Notes: generated by a model from the letters alone, not told the origin. Shown: positions 1 to 7,332, counted from the stretch's first letter. The stretch is 13,361 bases of DNA from Candidatus Hydrogenedentota bacterium (GCA_023145975.1 JAGLCZ010000612.1:1-13361), one strand, 5' to 3'. Made by a program: numbers and translations.

Positions 1-527
1 TTCAACTCCTCGTCGGATTCATTGGTAAATGTGATACGCGCATGGGTACGAAAAGGCATGGGAACACACATATTAAAAGAACGCCCTTCGGGACTGCTGA
101 ACAATTCGCTCTCAAAAACGGTCATCTTTCCCAAAATCGCCCCGAAAAAATCACCGAAAGGCACTTCAACTGCAGGAGTATCTGCATCATCCCAGTACAT
201 ACGCAGCACAATGGAACGTAACATCTCCGGACTACGGTTCGATAAAGTAAACCACATACGATGAACGACACCCGCCCCGGTAACATCCATTAAAACGACC
301 TCTTCCCCGGCAGCAACGGAATTAAATGCAGCACCTTTTGCACCCTTATTGGATTTTCCGCCTATTCCTTTGGCGCCAGTCGTATTTTCAAAGCTAACCC
401 ATCGTGATTGTACATCATCCCGCATTTCATAAAGGGAATTGCCCTGTGCTGTTCCACTGTTTGAAGGGATAAAAAGAAGCAGAAGAAACAAAATTAAGCT
501 CGCAGTAAACACATATTTCAATGTCAT
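1..527 (-). CDS. DUF2961 / GH172-like secreted glycosidase, N-terminal part (runs off left edge)
   Basis: The first 175 residues are visible; the C-terminal part lies beyond the left edge. The start ATG at 527-525 has GGAG about 7 bases upstream. Residues 1-28 form a signal peptide (K4, then a Leu/Phe-rich core, then Ser/Gly/Ala), so the protein is exported. After it come a SFENxTGAKGxGG-type segment at about 45-58, a GAKGAAF stretch at about 63-68, a VHRMWFT strand at 88-94, and SPEMLRSIVLRMYWD followed by VEVPFGDFFG at about 99-129. This order is typical of the N-terminal half of DUF2961 proteins, the family that includes GH172 difructose anhydride and arabinofuranose-acting glycosidases. 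The substrate cannot be read from this part. It is the third gene of a same-strand cluster, 57 bases after the cyclase-family gene, so it is probably co-transcribed with it. Confidence 0.8.
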   Translation of the reverse strand, partial: MTLKYVFTASLILFLLLLFIPSNSGTAQGNSLYEMRDDVQSRWVSFENTTGAKGIGGKSNKGAKGAAFNSVAAGEEVVLMDVTGAGVVHRMWFTLSNRSPEMLRSIVLRMYWDDADTPAVEVPFGDFFGAILGKMTVFESELFSSPEGRSFNMCVPMPFRTHARITFTNESDEEL

Positions 528-584
528 AACACACTCCAGTCTTGATCGTAGACACAATAGAGAGCCAATCACTATGAACAACAT

Positions 585-1205
585 TCACGCATAGATAAAA
601 GCACGACAAGGCGCCCCATCAGCGCCAACAATCGGCAGCGGCAACACAATAAAATCATATACTCCCGCAGCAATATCCGCCAGACGCAATCCTTCAACAA
701 TAAACACCCCAGCCTCTAATAACGTTCGATGCACCGGTATGGCATCACCATAAGGAGAAATAGATAGATAATCGATGCCCGCCAATTTTACGCCATCAGC
801 CACAAGCCGCTCGGCTGCATCCACATGCAGTGCAACAAAGTTACGATCAAACTCCCCGTCTACTGGAATAAAGGAATTTCGTGTTTTGAAGATAACCCGT
901 TCCGGCAACTTTGTCGTTGGCAAATCTACAGCGCAAATCAGGTCTATCTGGGGCAGGTCAATTACCAACACTTTACCTATAAACACTGCGGTATCCACTT
1001 CATCAAGTTTCGCTCCCTCCTCTATAAAATGCCATGGTGCATCGCAATGTGTTCCTGCATGAGTGGACATAGTCATAGCCGATATATTGCATACAGCACC
1101 TGAAGCAATGCGGCTCGCAGGCTCAATCGTAAACGAGGGATCCCGCGGCCAAACAGTCATTTCAGGAGAAATAGGGATACTAATATCACGCCACTGACAC
1201 TGCAT
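585..1205 (-). CDS. Cyclase-family (kynurenine formamidase-like) metal-dependent hydrolase
   Basis: A 206-residue protein of the length usual for bacterial kynurenine formamidase and related cyclase-family (PF04199) amidohydrolases. The metal site is visible as THAGTHCDAPWH at residues 48-59, giving H49, H53, D55 and H59, which matches the family HxGTHxDxPxH motif. Further family landmarks are a GIDYLSI strand at about 143-149 and a C-terminal LPLPIVGADGAPCRA segment at about 188-202. There is no signal peptide, so it is cytoplasmic. The ATG at 1205 has AAAGGA about 9 bases upstream. It lies between a sialidase-like gene (42-base gap) and a GH172-like gene, with no other tryptophan-catabolism gene in view, so a role in kynurenine breakdown is not supported; hydrolysis of an amide, lactone or cyclic product of glycan breakdown is an equally fair guess. 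Confidence 0.85.
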   Translation of the reverse strand: MQCQWRDISIPISPEMTVWPRDPSFTIEPASRIASGAVCNISAMTMSTHAGTHCDAPWHFIEEGAKLDEVDTAVFIGKVLVIDLPQIDLICAVDLPTTKLPERVIFKTRNSFIPVDGEFDRNFVALHVDAAERLVADGVKLAGIDYLSISPYGDAIPVHRTLLEAGVFIVEGLRLADIAAGVYDFIVLPLPIVGADGAPCRAFIYA

Positions 1206-1247
1206 ATTCTAGTCCTTTCTTAAATGGGTCTATTAGATAAGGAAACT

Positions 1248-2432
1248 TCAGTGAACCTCCCTTATCCAATTCTCTGTAAACTGGACATGCTTAATGGAAC
1301 TGCCTTCAATCTCCTTACGCCGATAAGAGTAGGTTACATGCACGACATCATCGTGCGCCTGAATAACTGTCGGGTAAGAAAAGGAACCTTCATCAAAGTC
1401 GGTTTCCTCAATAACCCGATCCATCTTCCATGTTTCGCCTTCGTCGTCAGACAGATAAGCTGACAGGCGATGCCGCCCTAAGATAGTATCATTACATACC
1501 ATCAGCCAATTACCATTCTTGAGCACTTCCACATCCACACTGGATCCAGGATTCGAAATACCAGTAATGAATACTGGACTCCAATTTTGCCCATTATCTT
1601 CCGAGCTTGCAAAGCGCACCTGTTTCGGCAATCCATTGTCACGCATAAACGCCATTATTCTGCCATCTTGACGCTGCGCAAAAGCAGGCTGTATATTTCC
1701 CAGCATACTGACATCCGGATCCATAATAGGAGTACTAAAAGTCCATGTTTCGCCCCAATCACCCGTAAATGCCGCTAAGGAACAATTAAAAACATCGGAG
1801 TATAAGCCAAGCATCATCCTTCCATCTTCCAGCATAACAGGCGGCACCCGAGTCATCCATCCCAAACGTCTATGAATTTTGTCCTTCGCTTTTATACGAA
1901 TCCCCTCCACCTCTTTCAACTTATCTGAAAAAAACTCTTCTATAATTCCCCCATACATCTCAATCCCTTCGTCAATTACTTTTAGAAAACGATCTTCCAG
2001 GTCTACTGGACGCGTATGAATCACATCCTGCCAATCCCATTTTGGAGGTCCCTCACCGGTGTAGTGGGTGCTGGTCCGGTATTTTAAAAGAGATCCGCCC
2101 CACATATTATCCTGCACAGTAATCCAAAATAACCACAACACACCCCGAGGATCCATGAATAGAACAGGGTTACAATCGGGAAGATTTTCTGTGTCCGCCA
2201 TAAGAAACGGTTCCGACCATTCTGAAGCCCCATTGCGCTTACGTGCACCCTGAATAAGCACATCATCCGATTTACGCTCTCCTGTTCCGTGAAACCAAGC
2301 TGCAATAAGATCGCCTTGCGCAGTCTCTACAATAGTTGATCCGTGATTATGGAATTCATTAGGAGGGAAAACAAGTTCCCCCTGCAGCACAGCTGCCATG
2401 TTAGCCGTATACAATATAATTGCTGATAACAT
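1248..2432 (-). CDS. Sialidase-family (BNR/Asp-box) beta-propeller protein
   Basis: A 394-residue protein with the character of the BNR_2/neuraminidase superfamily (six-bladed propeller). Three Asp-boxes of form S/T-x-D-x-G-x-x-W are visible at residues 223-230, 277-284 and 328-335. Other family traits are HNHGSTIVE at 28-36, the DCNPVLF / GVLWLFW pair at 86-103, and SYPTVIQ at 352-358 with a VTYSYRR strand at 366-372. It probably cleaves, or is derived from enzymes that cleave, terminal sialic acid or a similar sugar; the exact substrate is unknown. No clear signal peptide is present: the first 16 residues are hydrophobic but lack basic residues. The start at 2432 is preceded by AAAGGG and AGAGG; later ATG or GTG codons at residues 12 and 15 lack a ribosome site but sit closer to the probable family N-terminus. 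First gene of a three-gene minus-strand cluster. Confidence 0.85.
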   Translation of the reverse strand: MLSAIILYTANMAAVLQGELVFPPNEFHNHGSTIVETAQGDLIAAWFHGTGERKSDDVLIQGARKRNGASEWSEPFLMADTENLPDCNPVLFMDPRGVLWLFWITVQDNMWGGSLLKYRTSTHYTGEGPPKWDWQDVIHTRPVDLEDRFLKVIDEGIEMYGGIIEEFFSDKLKEVEGIRIKAKDKIHRRLGWMTRVPPVMLEDGRMMLGLYSDVFNCSLAAFTGDWGETWTFSTPIMDPDVSMLGNIQPAFAQRQDGRIMAFMRDNGLPKQVRFASSEDNGQNWSPVFITGISNPGSSVDVEVLKNGNWLMVCNDTILGRHRLSAYLSDDEGETWKMDRVIEETDFDEGSFSYPTVIQAHDDVVHVTYSYRRKEIEGSSIKHVQFTENWIREVH

Positions 2433-2653
2433 CCTCTTTCCCTTTCTGTCTTGTTGCAGAGAAGCAAAACTTTATCACATCAATATGCCGCACCAAGAAA
2501 TTCTAAATCCGTATTCTCGCACACATTTTTACGCTCAGGAAGAATTATAACGGTTCATCATGTTAGAATTGAACCCTGTTATGTTTCGGCAGTACCAAGA
2601 CAGTACATACGTTCCCATCATATTCGTGAAAAAGGGGCAGGAGGAATCTTTCG
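2433..2653. promoter_or_regulatory. Divergent control region between the glycosidase cluster and the mla operon
   Basis: These 221 bases separate two divergent operons and must hold promoters for both. No consensus sigma70 pair stands out on either strand; TATAAC at 2546-2551 is the best plus-strand -10 look-alike, but no good -35 sits at the right distance. On the minus strand TTGGTG and TAAAGT stand 16 bases apart near 2475-2502, a weak match. A perfect inverted repeat, GGTTCA at 2552-2557 and TGAACC at 2570-2575, lies between the two starts and is listed separately. Confidence 0.45.
2552..2575. repeat. Inverted repeat GGTTCA-N12-TGAACC upstream of the mla operon
   Basis: Perfect 6-base arms separated by 12 bases, about 80 bases before the mlaB-like start. 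With a 2-base bulge the arms could extend by AAC (2549-2551) and GTT (2578-2580). It could be an operator for a dimeric regulator or a leader hairpin; a chance repeat is also possible. Confidence 0.3.
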
Positions 2654-2968
2654 GTGAAGGTTGAATTAGTAGAAAAAGAAAACACAATTAAAGTAGTGGC
2701 TGAAGGAGATGTAGACCTATATACTTCCCCTGCGTTGCGAAAAGCAATCTTAGAGGCCGCCAAGCACACTACGGGTGAAGTACAGGTAGTTCTCAGTGCT
2801 GTGGGATACATGGATTCCTCAGGGGTGGCAACTCTGGTGGAAGGACTACGCGCCGCCAAAAATTCTGGAAAAACGTTTACATTACAATCGCCTTCTAACT
2901 CTGTAATGAAAGTACTGGAACTGGCACGATTAGATACTATTTTTACAATACTTTCGGATGGGAAGTGA
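2654..2968 (+). CDS. mlaB: STAS-domain protein, MlaB-like subunit of the lipid transporter
   Basis: A 104-residue single STAS domain. The signature YMDSSGVATLVEG lies at residues 52-64; the DSSG serine is the residue phosphorylated in anti-sigma-factor antagonists. On its own it could be read as an anti-anti-sigma factor, but it is directly followed by and overlaps an MlaE permease gene, and STAS proteins bind MlaF in the MlaFEDB complex, so a transporter role is favoured. It is cytoplasmic. The start is GTG at 2654, chosen because a perfect AGGAGG stands at 2639-2644 with a 9-base spacer and the STAS fold begins straight away. It is the first gene of the operon, unlike the Escherichia coli order, where mlaB is last. 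Confidence 0.85.
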   Translation: MKVELVEKENTIKVVAEGDVDLYTSPALRKAILEAAKHTTGEVQVVLSAVGYMDSSGVATLVEGLRAAKNSGKTFTLQSPSNSVMKVLELARLDTIFTILSDGK

Positions 2969-3759
2969 TGACCCTTTTCTTTGGCTATGTAGGACGTACC
3001 ACTCTCAATTCCCTTTTCTCTTTTGCGCTGGTATGTCAGTTGATGTTGGATACACTCAATTGGCTTTTTCTTCAGCCGCTTTTAGGAAAGGGATTACGCT
3101 GGCGGAGTGCCATCGAACAATTCGTTGAGTTTGGGGCGCGCAGTATGCCTATTGTAGGACTGATCACTTTTCTGGTAGGTGCCATTATCGCCCTTCAATC
3201 AGCGTATACCCTTGAACAATGGGGCGCCACCCGATTTATAGCCGATCTGGTAGGTATTTCAGCTCTTCGTGAACTTGCCCCCCTGATGGCTGCTATTCTG
3301 GTAACAGGGCGAAATGGGTCTGCCATTGCCGCTGAAATAGGAACCATGAAAGTCGCCGAAGAAATTGATGCCCTTGAAGTCATGGGACTCAATCCTGTGA
3401 AATTCCTAGTAGTCCCTAAATTTCTAGCTATGGTCTTGGCACTGCCCTGTATTACAGTACTTGCCATGTTCATTATGATTGCAGGAGGTTTTTTTGTTTC
3501 TGTCTTCGTCATAGATGTAGATGCAGCAGTCTATATTGAGCAGACCATGGGAGCACTTAAAGGTAAAGACTTACTCACAGGCATGGTCAAGAGTTTCTTT
3601 TTTGCATTGGTAATCTGCTGGGTAGGAATCTATCGCGGATTTCAAGTAGAGGGAGGAGCTGAAGGTGTCGGCCGCCAGACCACGTCCTCTGTTGTTACCT
3701 CTATATTTTTGATTATTATTGCCGACCTTGTTTGGACTATATTGTTCTATTTCCTGTAG
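2968..3759 (+). CDS. mlaE: MlaE-family lipid ABC transporter permease
   Basis: A 263-residue inner-membrane permease of the MlaE family (PF02405), of normal length. The N-terminal amphipathic/hydrophobic part (about 1-40) leads to a long hydrophobic segment at 61-80. The family core follows: the RELAPLMAAILVTGRNGSA stretch at about 101-119 and then the conserved AAEIGTM and EEIDALEVMGLNP motifs at about 121-143. Further membrane segments are at about 150-185, 205-222 and 240-263. It forms the membrane channel on which MlaF, MlaD and MlaB assemble. The ATG at 2968 overlaps the TGA of mlaB by one base (TGATG), giving translational coupling; GTG at 2965 is an equally possible start, one codon longer. 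Confidence 0.92.
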   Translation: MTLFFGYVGRTTLNSLFSFALVCQLMLDTLNWLFLQPLLGKGLRWRSAIEQFVEFGARSMPIVGLITFLVGAIIALQSAYTLEQWGATRFIADLVGISALRELAPLMAAILVTGRNGSAIAAEIGTMKVAEEIDALEVMGLNPVKFLVVPKFLAMVLALPCITVLAMFIMIAGGFFVSVFVIDVDAAVYIEQTMGALKGKDLLTGMVKSFFFALVICWVGIYRGFQVEGGAEGVGRQTTSSVVTSIFLIIIADLVWTILFYFL

Positions 3760-3769
3760 GAGAATTATT

Positions 3770-4585
3770 GTGAACGCAGAAGCATCTGCAGATAATATCA
3801 TTGAAGTGCGGGACCTGGTCGTCCAGTATGGCGATCATACCGTTATCAACGAAATTTCTTTTAATGTGCGACGGGGAGAAATCTTTGTCATTCTAGGAGG
3901 CAGCGGCTGCGGTAAAAGTACCCTATTACGAAACTTAGTAGGACTCATGAAGCCCAGTAAAGGAACCATAGCAATAAACGGAGAAGATTTTACTGCTATG
4001 AAAGACTCTGAACGATCCCTGGTCAGGAAACATATGGGCATGTGTTTTCAAGGTTCAGCACTGTTCAACTCCATGACAGTTGGAGATAATGTGGCACTCC
4101 CATTGCGCGAACACACCCAGTTGGAAGAGTCCACCATCGAAATAATGACGCGCATAAAACTTGAACTTGTCGGCTTGGGTGAATTCGCTGATTATTTACC
4201 TTCGGAACTTAGCGGCGGCATGAAAAAGCGTGCAGGACTGGCGCGGGCAATGGCCATGGACCCGGAAATTATATTTTACGATGAACCCTCCGCAGGGCTT
4301 GATCCCATTGTCGCTGCTGGACTCGACGAACTAATCAGACAAATGCAGAACACCTTCAATGTAACCTCCATTGTAGTTACCCATGAACTGGAAAGCGTTA
4401 AAATGATTGCAGATAGGGTCTGTATGCTTGAAAAAGGCCATATAATCGGAATTGGCAGCCTAGAAGAAATACGTAATATTGATCACCCCTATGTGAAACG
4501 TTTCTTCGCACGAAAATCACAACCTGAATCGGCTTCTGATAATACCTATTTCCAGACCATGACTGGAGAAACAAAAACAACTTAA
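3770..4585 (+). CDS. mlaF: MlaF-family lipid ABC transporter ATPase
   Basis: A 271-residue ABC ATPase. All motifs are intact: Walker A GGSGCGKST at 43-51, Q-loop Q94, signature LSGGM at 147-151, Walker B IIFYDE at 167-172 with the catalytic E172, D-loop GLD at 176-178 and switch H205. The SGGMKKRAGLARA form and the EPSAGLDP form are typical of MlaF/TtgA2 ATPases, which power lipid movement through MlaE. The start is GTG at 3770: AGGAGA at 3758-3763 is 6 bases ahead, overlapping the mlaE stop, and the ABC domain begins at residue 10. The reading frame is open further upstream to 3719, but that part overlaps mlaE and is rejected. The last 25 residues or so are polar and probably the regulatory tail. 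Confidence 0.94.
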   Translation: MNAEASADNIIEVRDLVVQYGDHTVINEISFNVRRGEIFVILGGSGCGKSTLLRNLVGLMKPSKGTIAINGEDFTAMKDSERSLVRKHMGMCFQGSALFNSMTVGDNVALPLREHTQLEESTIEIMTRIKLELVGLGEFADYLPSELSGGMKKRAGLARAMAMDPEIIFYDEPSAGLDPIVAAGLDELIRQMQNTFNVTSIVVTHELESVKMIADRVCMLEKGHIIGIGSLEEIRNIDHPYVKRFFARKSQPESASDNTYFQTMTGETKTT

Positions 4586-4602
4586 AAATTATGAGTGTCT
4601 CT

Positions 4603-4632
4603 TTGCGTACCTTTGTATTTCCATGCGATAAT
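4603..4632 (+). promoter_or_regulatory. Possible internal extended -10 promoter before mlaD
   Basis: In the 111-base gap between mlaF and mlaD, TTGCGT (4603-4608) is followed after 18 bases by GATAAT (4627-4632), with TG one base before the -10 hexamer, as in extended -10 promoters. A start near 4640 would give mlaD and the lipoprotein gene their own transcript. A small hairpin, AACGC/GCGTT at 4645-4659, lies just downstream. Confidence 0.35.
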
Positions 4633-4696
4633 AAAACATGTCGCAACGCTTACAGCGTTACTATCTGAAAACGACTAAGATTGGAAACAACTTATT

Positions 4697-5728
4697 GTGC
4701 CTTCCTCTAAACATAACTTTGCACGTGCCGAAATCACCGCCGGTATTCTTGTAACTCTGGCTGCCATAGCATTTTCCGGCTTCATCGTAGTTGTCCTGGG
4801 AATGCGTCAGCCGCGCCCCATGTATACATATCATGCCAGTTTTACAAAAATAATTGGATTAAACCCCAGTGCTGATGTCCGTTTTGGAGGTGTGAAAGCT
4901 GGATATATTTCCCAAATAGAACCCGATCCGAATGACCAAAGCCTTATCCGGGTAACAGTGCTCGTTGATGAAAATATCCCGGTAAATGCAAAAAGCGTTG
5001 CAACCATTGAGCAAATAACACTAACAGCAGAAAAGCATCTTGAAATTTCCACCGGTGACTCTGAAGCCCCATTACTCCAAACCGGGGATAATCTGCAAGC
5101 CCTCACATTAAGTGGTGGGTTTATTGAAATGCCCGATCTGGGGGGTATTATTATGCGGGTGGAAAAAGTACTGGACGATGTTATTGAATTCACGGGAGTG
5201 GATCTGGCACTTCAGGAAGAAAAAGAAGATGGGAAACCATTTGTAAGACTACGAGATATCACTGATTCCGCCCATACTGCTTTAAATAACAGCGGCGATA
5301 TTATAAGCAATGTCCAGGAAATTCTAAAGCGGGAAGATAATACTATATCCGCCATCCTTATCAAAATAACCGATATCGAAAATGCAGCCCTTAAAGTAAC
5401 CCAGGACATTTCAGATATGCTGGATGAAAATCGCCCTGCATTAAAAAAAGGTATGGAAGACGTGACAAAAACTGTCGCTGTTGGAAAGAAAGCGGTAGAA
5501 AAGGTATCTACTGAACTAGAAGTACTCTTGGACTCGTTGCAGGAAATCCTGGATAATACTTCGGGACTTACTGAAACAGCCCATGATATGATTGACCAGA
5601 ACCGACCCGCACTTGAGCAAAGTATTATTGATGTGCAACAGACCATCCGTCATCTAAAAACGTTCGCGCGCACTTTGGCCGAAGAACCCACGGCTGTAAT
5701 TCGCGGTAAACAGCCCACTGGACGATAG
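4697..5728 (+). CDS. mlaD: MlaD-type MCE-domain lipid-binding protein
   Basis: A 343-residue single-pass protein, longer than Escherichia coli MlaD (183). Residues 14-36 form one membrane anchor. The MCE domain follows at about 43-120, with LNPSADVRFGGVKAGYISQIE at about 55-75 and the closing AEKHLEIST at 111-119. From about 150 to 328 the protein is a long, mostly helical tail. It ends in LKTFARTLAEEPTAVIRG (320-337), a C-terminal signature of pqiB/MlaD-like MCE proteins. It should form a periplasmic hexamer on MlaE that channels lipid. The start is GTG at 4697, forced by an in-frame TAA at 4676-4678; its ribosome site (GGAAA, 4683-4687) is weak. The tail contains a repeated motif (see findings). 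Confidence 0.9.
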   Translation: MPSSKHNFARAEITAGILVTLAAIAFSGFIVVVLGMRQPRPMYTYHASFTKIIGLNPSADVRFGGVKAGYISQIEPDPNDQSLIRVTVLVDENIPVNAKSVATIEQITLTAEKHLEISTGDSEAPLLQTGDNLQALTLSGGFIEMPDLGGIIMRVEKVLDDVIEFTGVDLALQEEKEDGKPFVRLRDITDSAHTALNNSGDIISNVQEILKREDNTISAILIKITDIENAALKVTQDISDMLDENRPALKKGMEDVTKTVAVGKKAVEKVSTELEVLLDSLQEILDNTSGLTETAHDMIDQNRPALEQSIIDVQQTIRHLKTFARTLAEEPTAVIRGKQPTGR

Positions 5729-5739
5729 GAGATATCTTT

Positions 5740-6309
5740 ATGCGAATTTTCACACTCTCTTTGGGACTATGTCTACTTTTCTTATCCGGCTGTATATCGA
5801 CACCACCGCCACACTACTTCACACTGAATATGAATCCATCAGGACGTGCGCATCCTGTTGTTAATTTTGATATCGAGAGTGTAGAAGTAGCCGAAGCGTT
5901 GCAACGGGAAGCAATATTAATCATGGCATCGCCAACTACCGTCGAATACTATGCTTCTGAACAATGGGTTGCTGGATTGGACGAGCTCATCCCCCGAAAA
6001 CTAGCCACAGAATGGAGTCCCAAATATGAGGACCGTCCTACATTCGGCATGATCCTATCCATATTTTCTTTTGAACAAATAGATACTGAGACTGGAGCAC
6101 ACGCACGCGTTTCAATAGGTGTCACAATCCGTCAGCCCCGACAAAGCCGTTATAGCGAACCGCTTTTCGAAAAAACTTATACCAGCGCTAAACCTACAAA
6201 AAATGATACTGTAAACGCCGTGGTTGAAGCACTATCTCTCTGTCTGGAAGACATTGCGTACGAAATTGCAACGGATAGCAGAACGTTGATCCTAAATAAA
6301 TCCCCATGA
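5740..6309 (+). CDS. PqiC-like (ABC-type transport auxiliary) outer-membrane lipoprotein
   Basis: A 189-residue lipoprotein. The signal peptide has a basic residue at 2, a Leu-rich core and the lipobox LSGC at 15-18, so C18 is lipidated. Residue 19 is not Asp, which favours sorting to the outer membrane. After the lipobox, HYFTL at about 25-29 is the usual start of the PqiC/DUF330 (ABC_trans_aux) domain, and the strand YASEQWVAGLDELIPRKLATE at about 67-87 matches its W-x-x-x-L-x-x-x-ip pattern. It would be the outer-membrane receiver or donor for the MCE protein, in the place MlaA/MlaC fills in Escherichia coli. ATG at 5740 has AGGAGA at 5727-5732 and begins 11 bases after mlaD ends. It closes the operon. 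Confidence 0.8.
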   Translation: MRIFTLSLGLCLLFLSGCISTPPPHYFTLNMNPSGRAHPVVNFDIESVEVAEALQREAILIMASPTTVEYYASEQWVAGLDELIPRKLATEWSPKYEDRPTFGMILSIFSFEQIDTETGAHARVSIGVTIRQPRQSRYSEPLFEKTYTSAKPTKNDTVNAVVEALSLCLEDIAYEIATDSRTLILNKSP

Positions 6310-6753
6310 TATACAGCCCCCTTTATTCACTCTCGTCAACCGCACTCAAAACAGAAAAAATATACCTGCGTGACAAACGAGAGGATAATAGAGTATCATA
6401 CCCATGTGTCGCAGGATCAGTCGCACGAAAGTGTCACTAAACCATATAATCATCCACTCTTTGGAATTGTTACAGAATATAAAGTATTGCGGATAGGTAT
6501 TTTGGAATATATCCAGTGCGATTATGTGTATATGCAGAAAAAAGAAAGTTGTGGACATTGTGCATCGTCATTGCCAATATTTATATGCTCCTGCCAAGTA
6601 TAGAGCAAAAGTATGCAATATCAGATGTTTCGATGCAGTTCATGGCAATAGAATAATATTTCACAGCAGATGTAGTTTGATTTCAGTACATGCTTCTGCT
6701 AAATTATAGGCTTACAGTACTCAAAAATACCCCTATAGGAGTTCATCTAAATT
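6310..6753. other. Long intergenic region (444 bases) without a supported gene
   Basis: No convincing gene is seen. A frame from 6370 to 6603 on the plus strand is open for 77 codons but has no ribosome site and a composition unlike its neighbours, so it is not called. A short direct repeat, GTCGCA at 6408-6413 and 6420-6425, lies near its start. No rho-independent terminator follows the upstream operon. The right end holds a promoter-like pair for the next gene. AT content is visibly higher than in the genes. Confidence 0.5.
6677..6705 (+). promoter_or_regulatory. Likely sigma70-type promoter for the coiled-coil/HU gene pair
   Basis: TTGATT (6677-6682) and TAAATT (6700-6705) stand 17 bases apart, placing a start near 6712. 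That leaves a leader of about 42 bases, which contains the ribosome site AGGAG at 6737-6741 ahead of the ATG at 6754. Confidence 0.45.
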
Positions 6754-7332
6754 ATGGCACTGAACAAAAAACAGCTAAAGACAATTGAGCAACTGGATCG
6801 ACGCGTTGAACTGTGTCGCGAATTTATGAACGACTGGCTGCTTTTCAACCAGATATTAAGTTCATATCCTAATCCCGGTGTGAATAAGGCACAATTGGAG
6901 AACCAGTTCCTAAAAATAAAAAGTAAACTTGCGCGTGAACATCGTGTACTTCAGCAAACACTTCTGGATGACTATAATCTGGATGGCAACACGATGAATA
7001 TCGTCTCTGGAGCAACAAGTCTCGAATCCATATACACACAGTCAGAAATTGCACTTAAAAAAATGCAAACCGAGTGGCACCGGGCTTTTATCGCCATAAA
7101 TGAAACCCTTGGGGTATTAGAAGACAAAAAGTTCCGCGCTGAATCAGGGGAAAAAGTCTTCGTTGCCACAGCAGATATGATGACAGCTGGCGCTGGCGGC
7201 GGTGGCGGCATTGATCCCGGAACAATAAAAACTATCGCGATTCTTGGTGCAATTGCTGCTGTCATTGCTATTGTCTTCTTTTTTGACATTGGTGGTATCG
7301 GGACCATGTATAAGGAATCCTTGGGTATGTAA
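6754..7332 (+). CDS. Unrecognised coiled-coil protein with C-terminal membrane anchor
   Basis: I do not recognise this 192-residue protein. It begins with about 125 residues that are charged and helical with coiled-coil-like spacing (roughly 1-30 and 45-75, then 93-125), broken by a PNPG turn at 39-42. A Gly-rich linker (AGAGGGGG, 145-152) follows, then one hydrophobic segment at about 159-178 and a short tail of 14 residues. There is no N-terminal signal, so the layout is that of a tail-anchored protein with its helical part probably in the cytoplasm. AGGAG at 6737-6741 is 12 bases before the ATG, a slightly long spacer. It is followed after 88 bases by an HU-type gene and probably shares a transcript with it. 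No function is proposed. Confidence 0.75.
   Translation: MALNKKQLKTIEQLDRRVELCREFMNDWLLFNQILSSYPNPGVNKAQLENQFLKIKSKLAREHRVLQQTLLDDYNLDGNTMNIVSGATSLESIYTQSEIALKKMQTEWHRAFIAINETLGVLEDKKFRAESGEKVFVATADMMTAGAGGGGGIDPGTIKTIAILGAIAAVIAIVFFFDIGGIGTMYKESLGM

Noticed and set aside
2654..2968. The STAS protein as an anti-anti-sigma factor
   Set aside because: No anti-sigma kinase or sigma gene is near, and its stop overlaps the mlaE start, which fits MlaB.
3719..3769. Upstream extension of the MlaF frame
   Set aside because: It overlaps the mlaE coding end, and the AGGAGA site points to the GTG at 3770.
4591..4668. A 25-codon frame between mlaF and mlaD
   Set aside because: It has no ribosome site and no conserved trait; the stretch looks like a promoter region.
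6370..6603. A 77-codon plus-strand frame in the long intergenic gap
   Set aside because: No ribosome site, no recognisable motif, and a composition unlike the real genes nearby.
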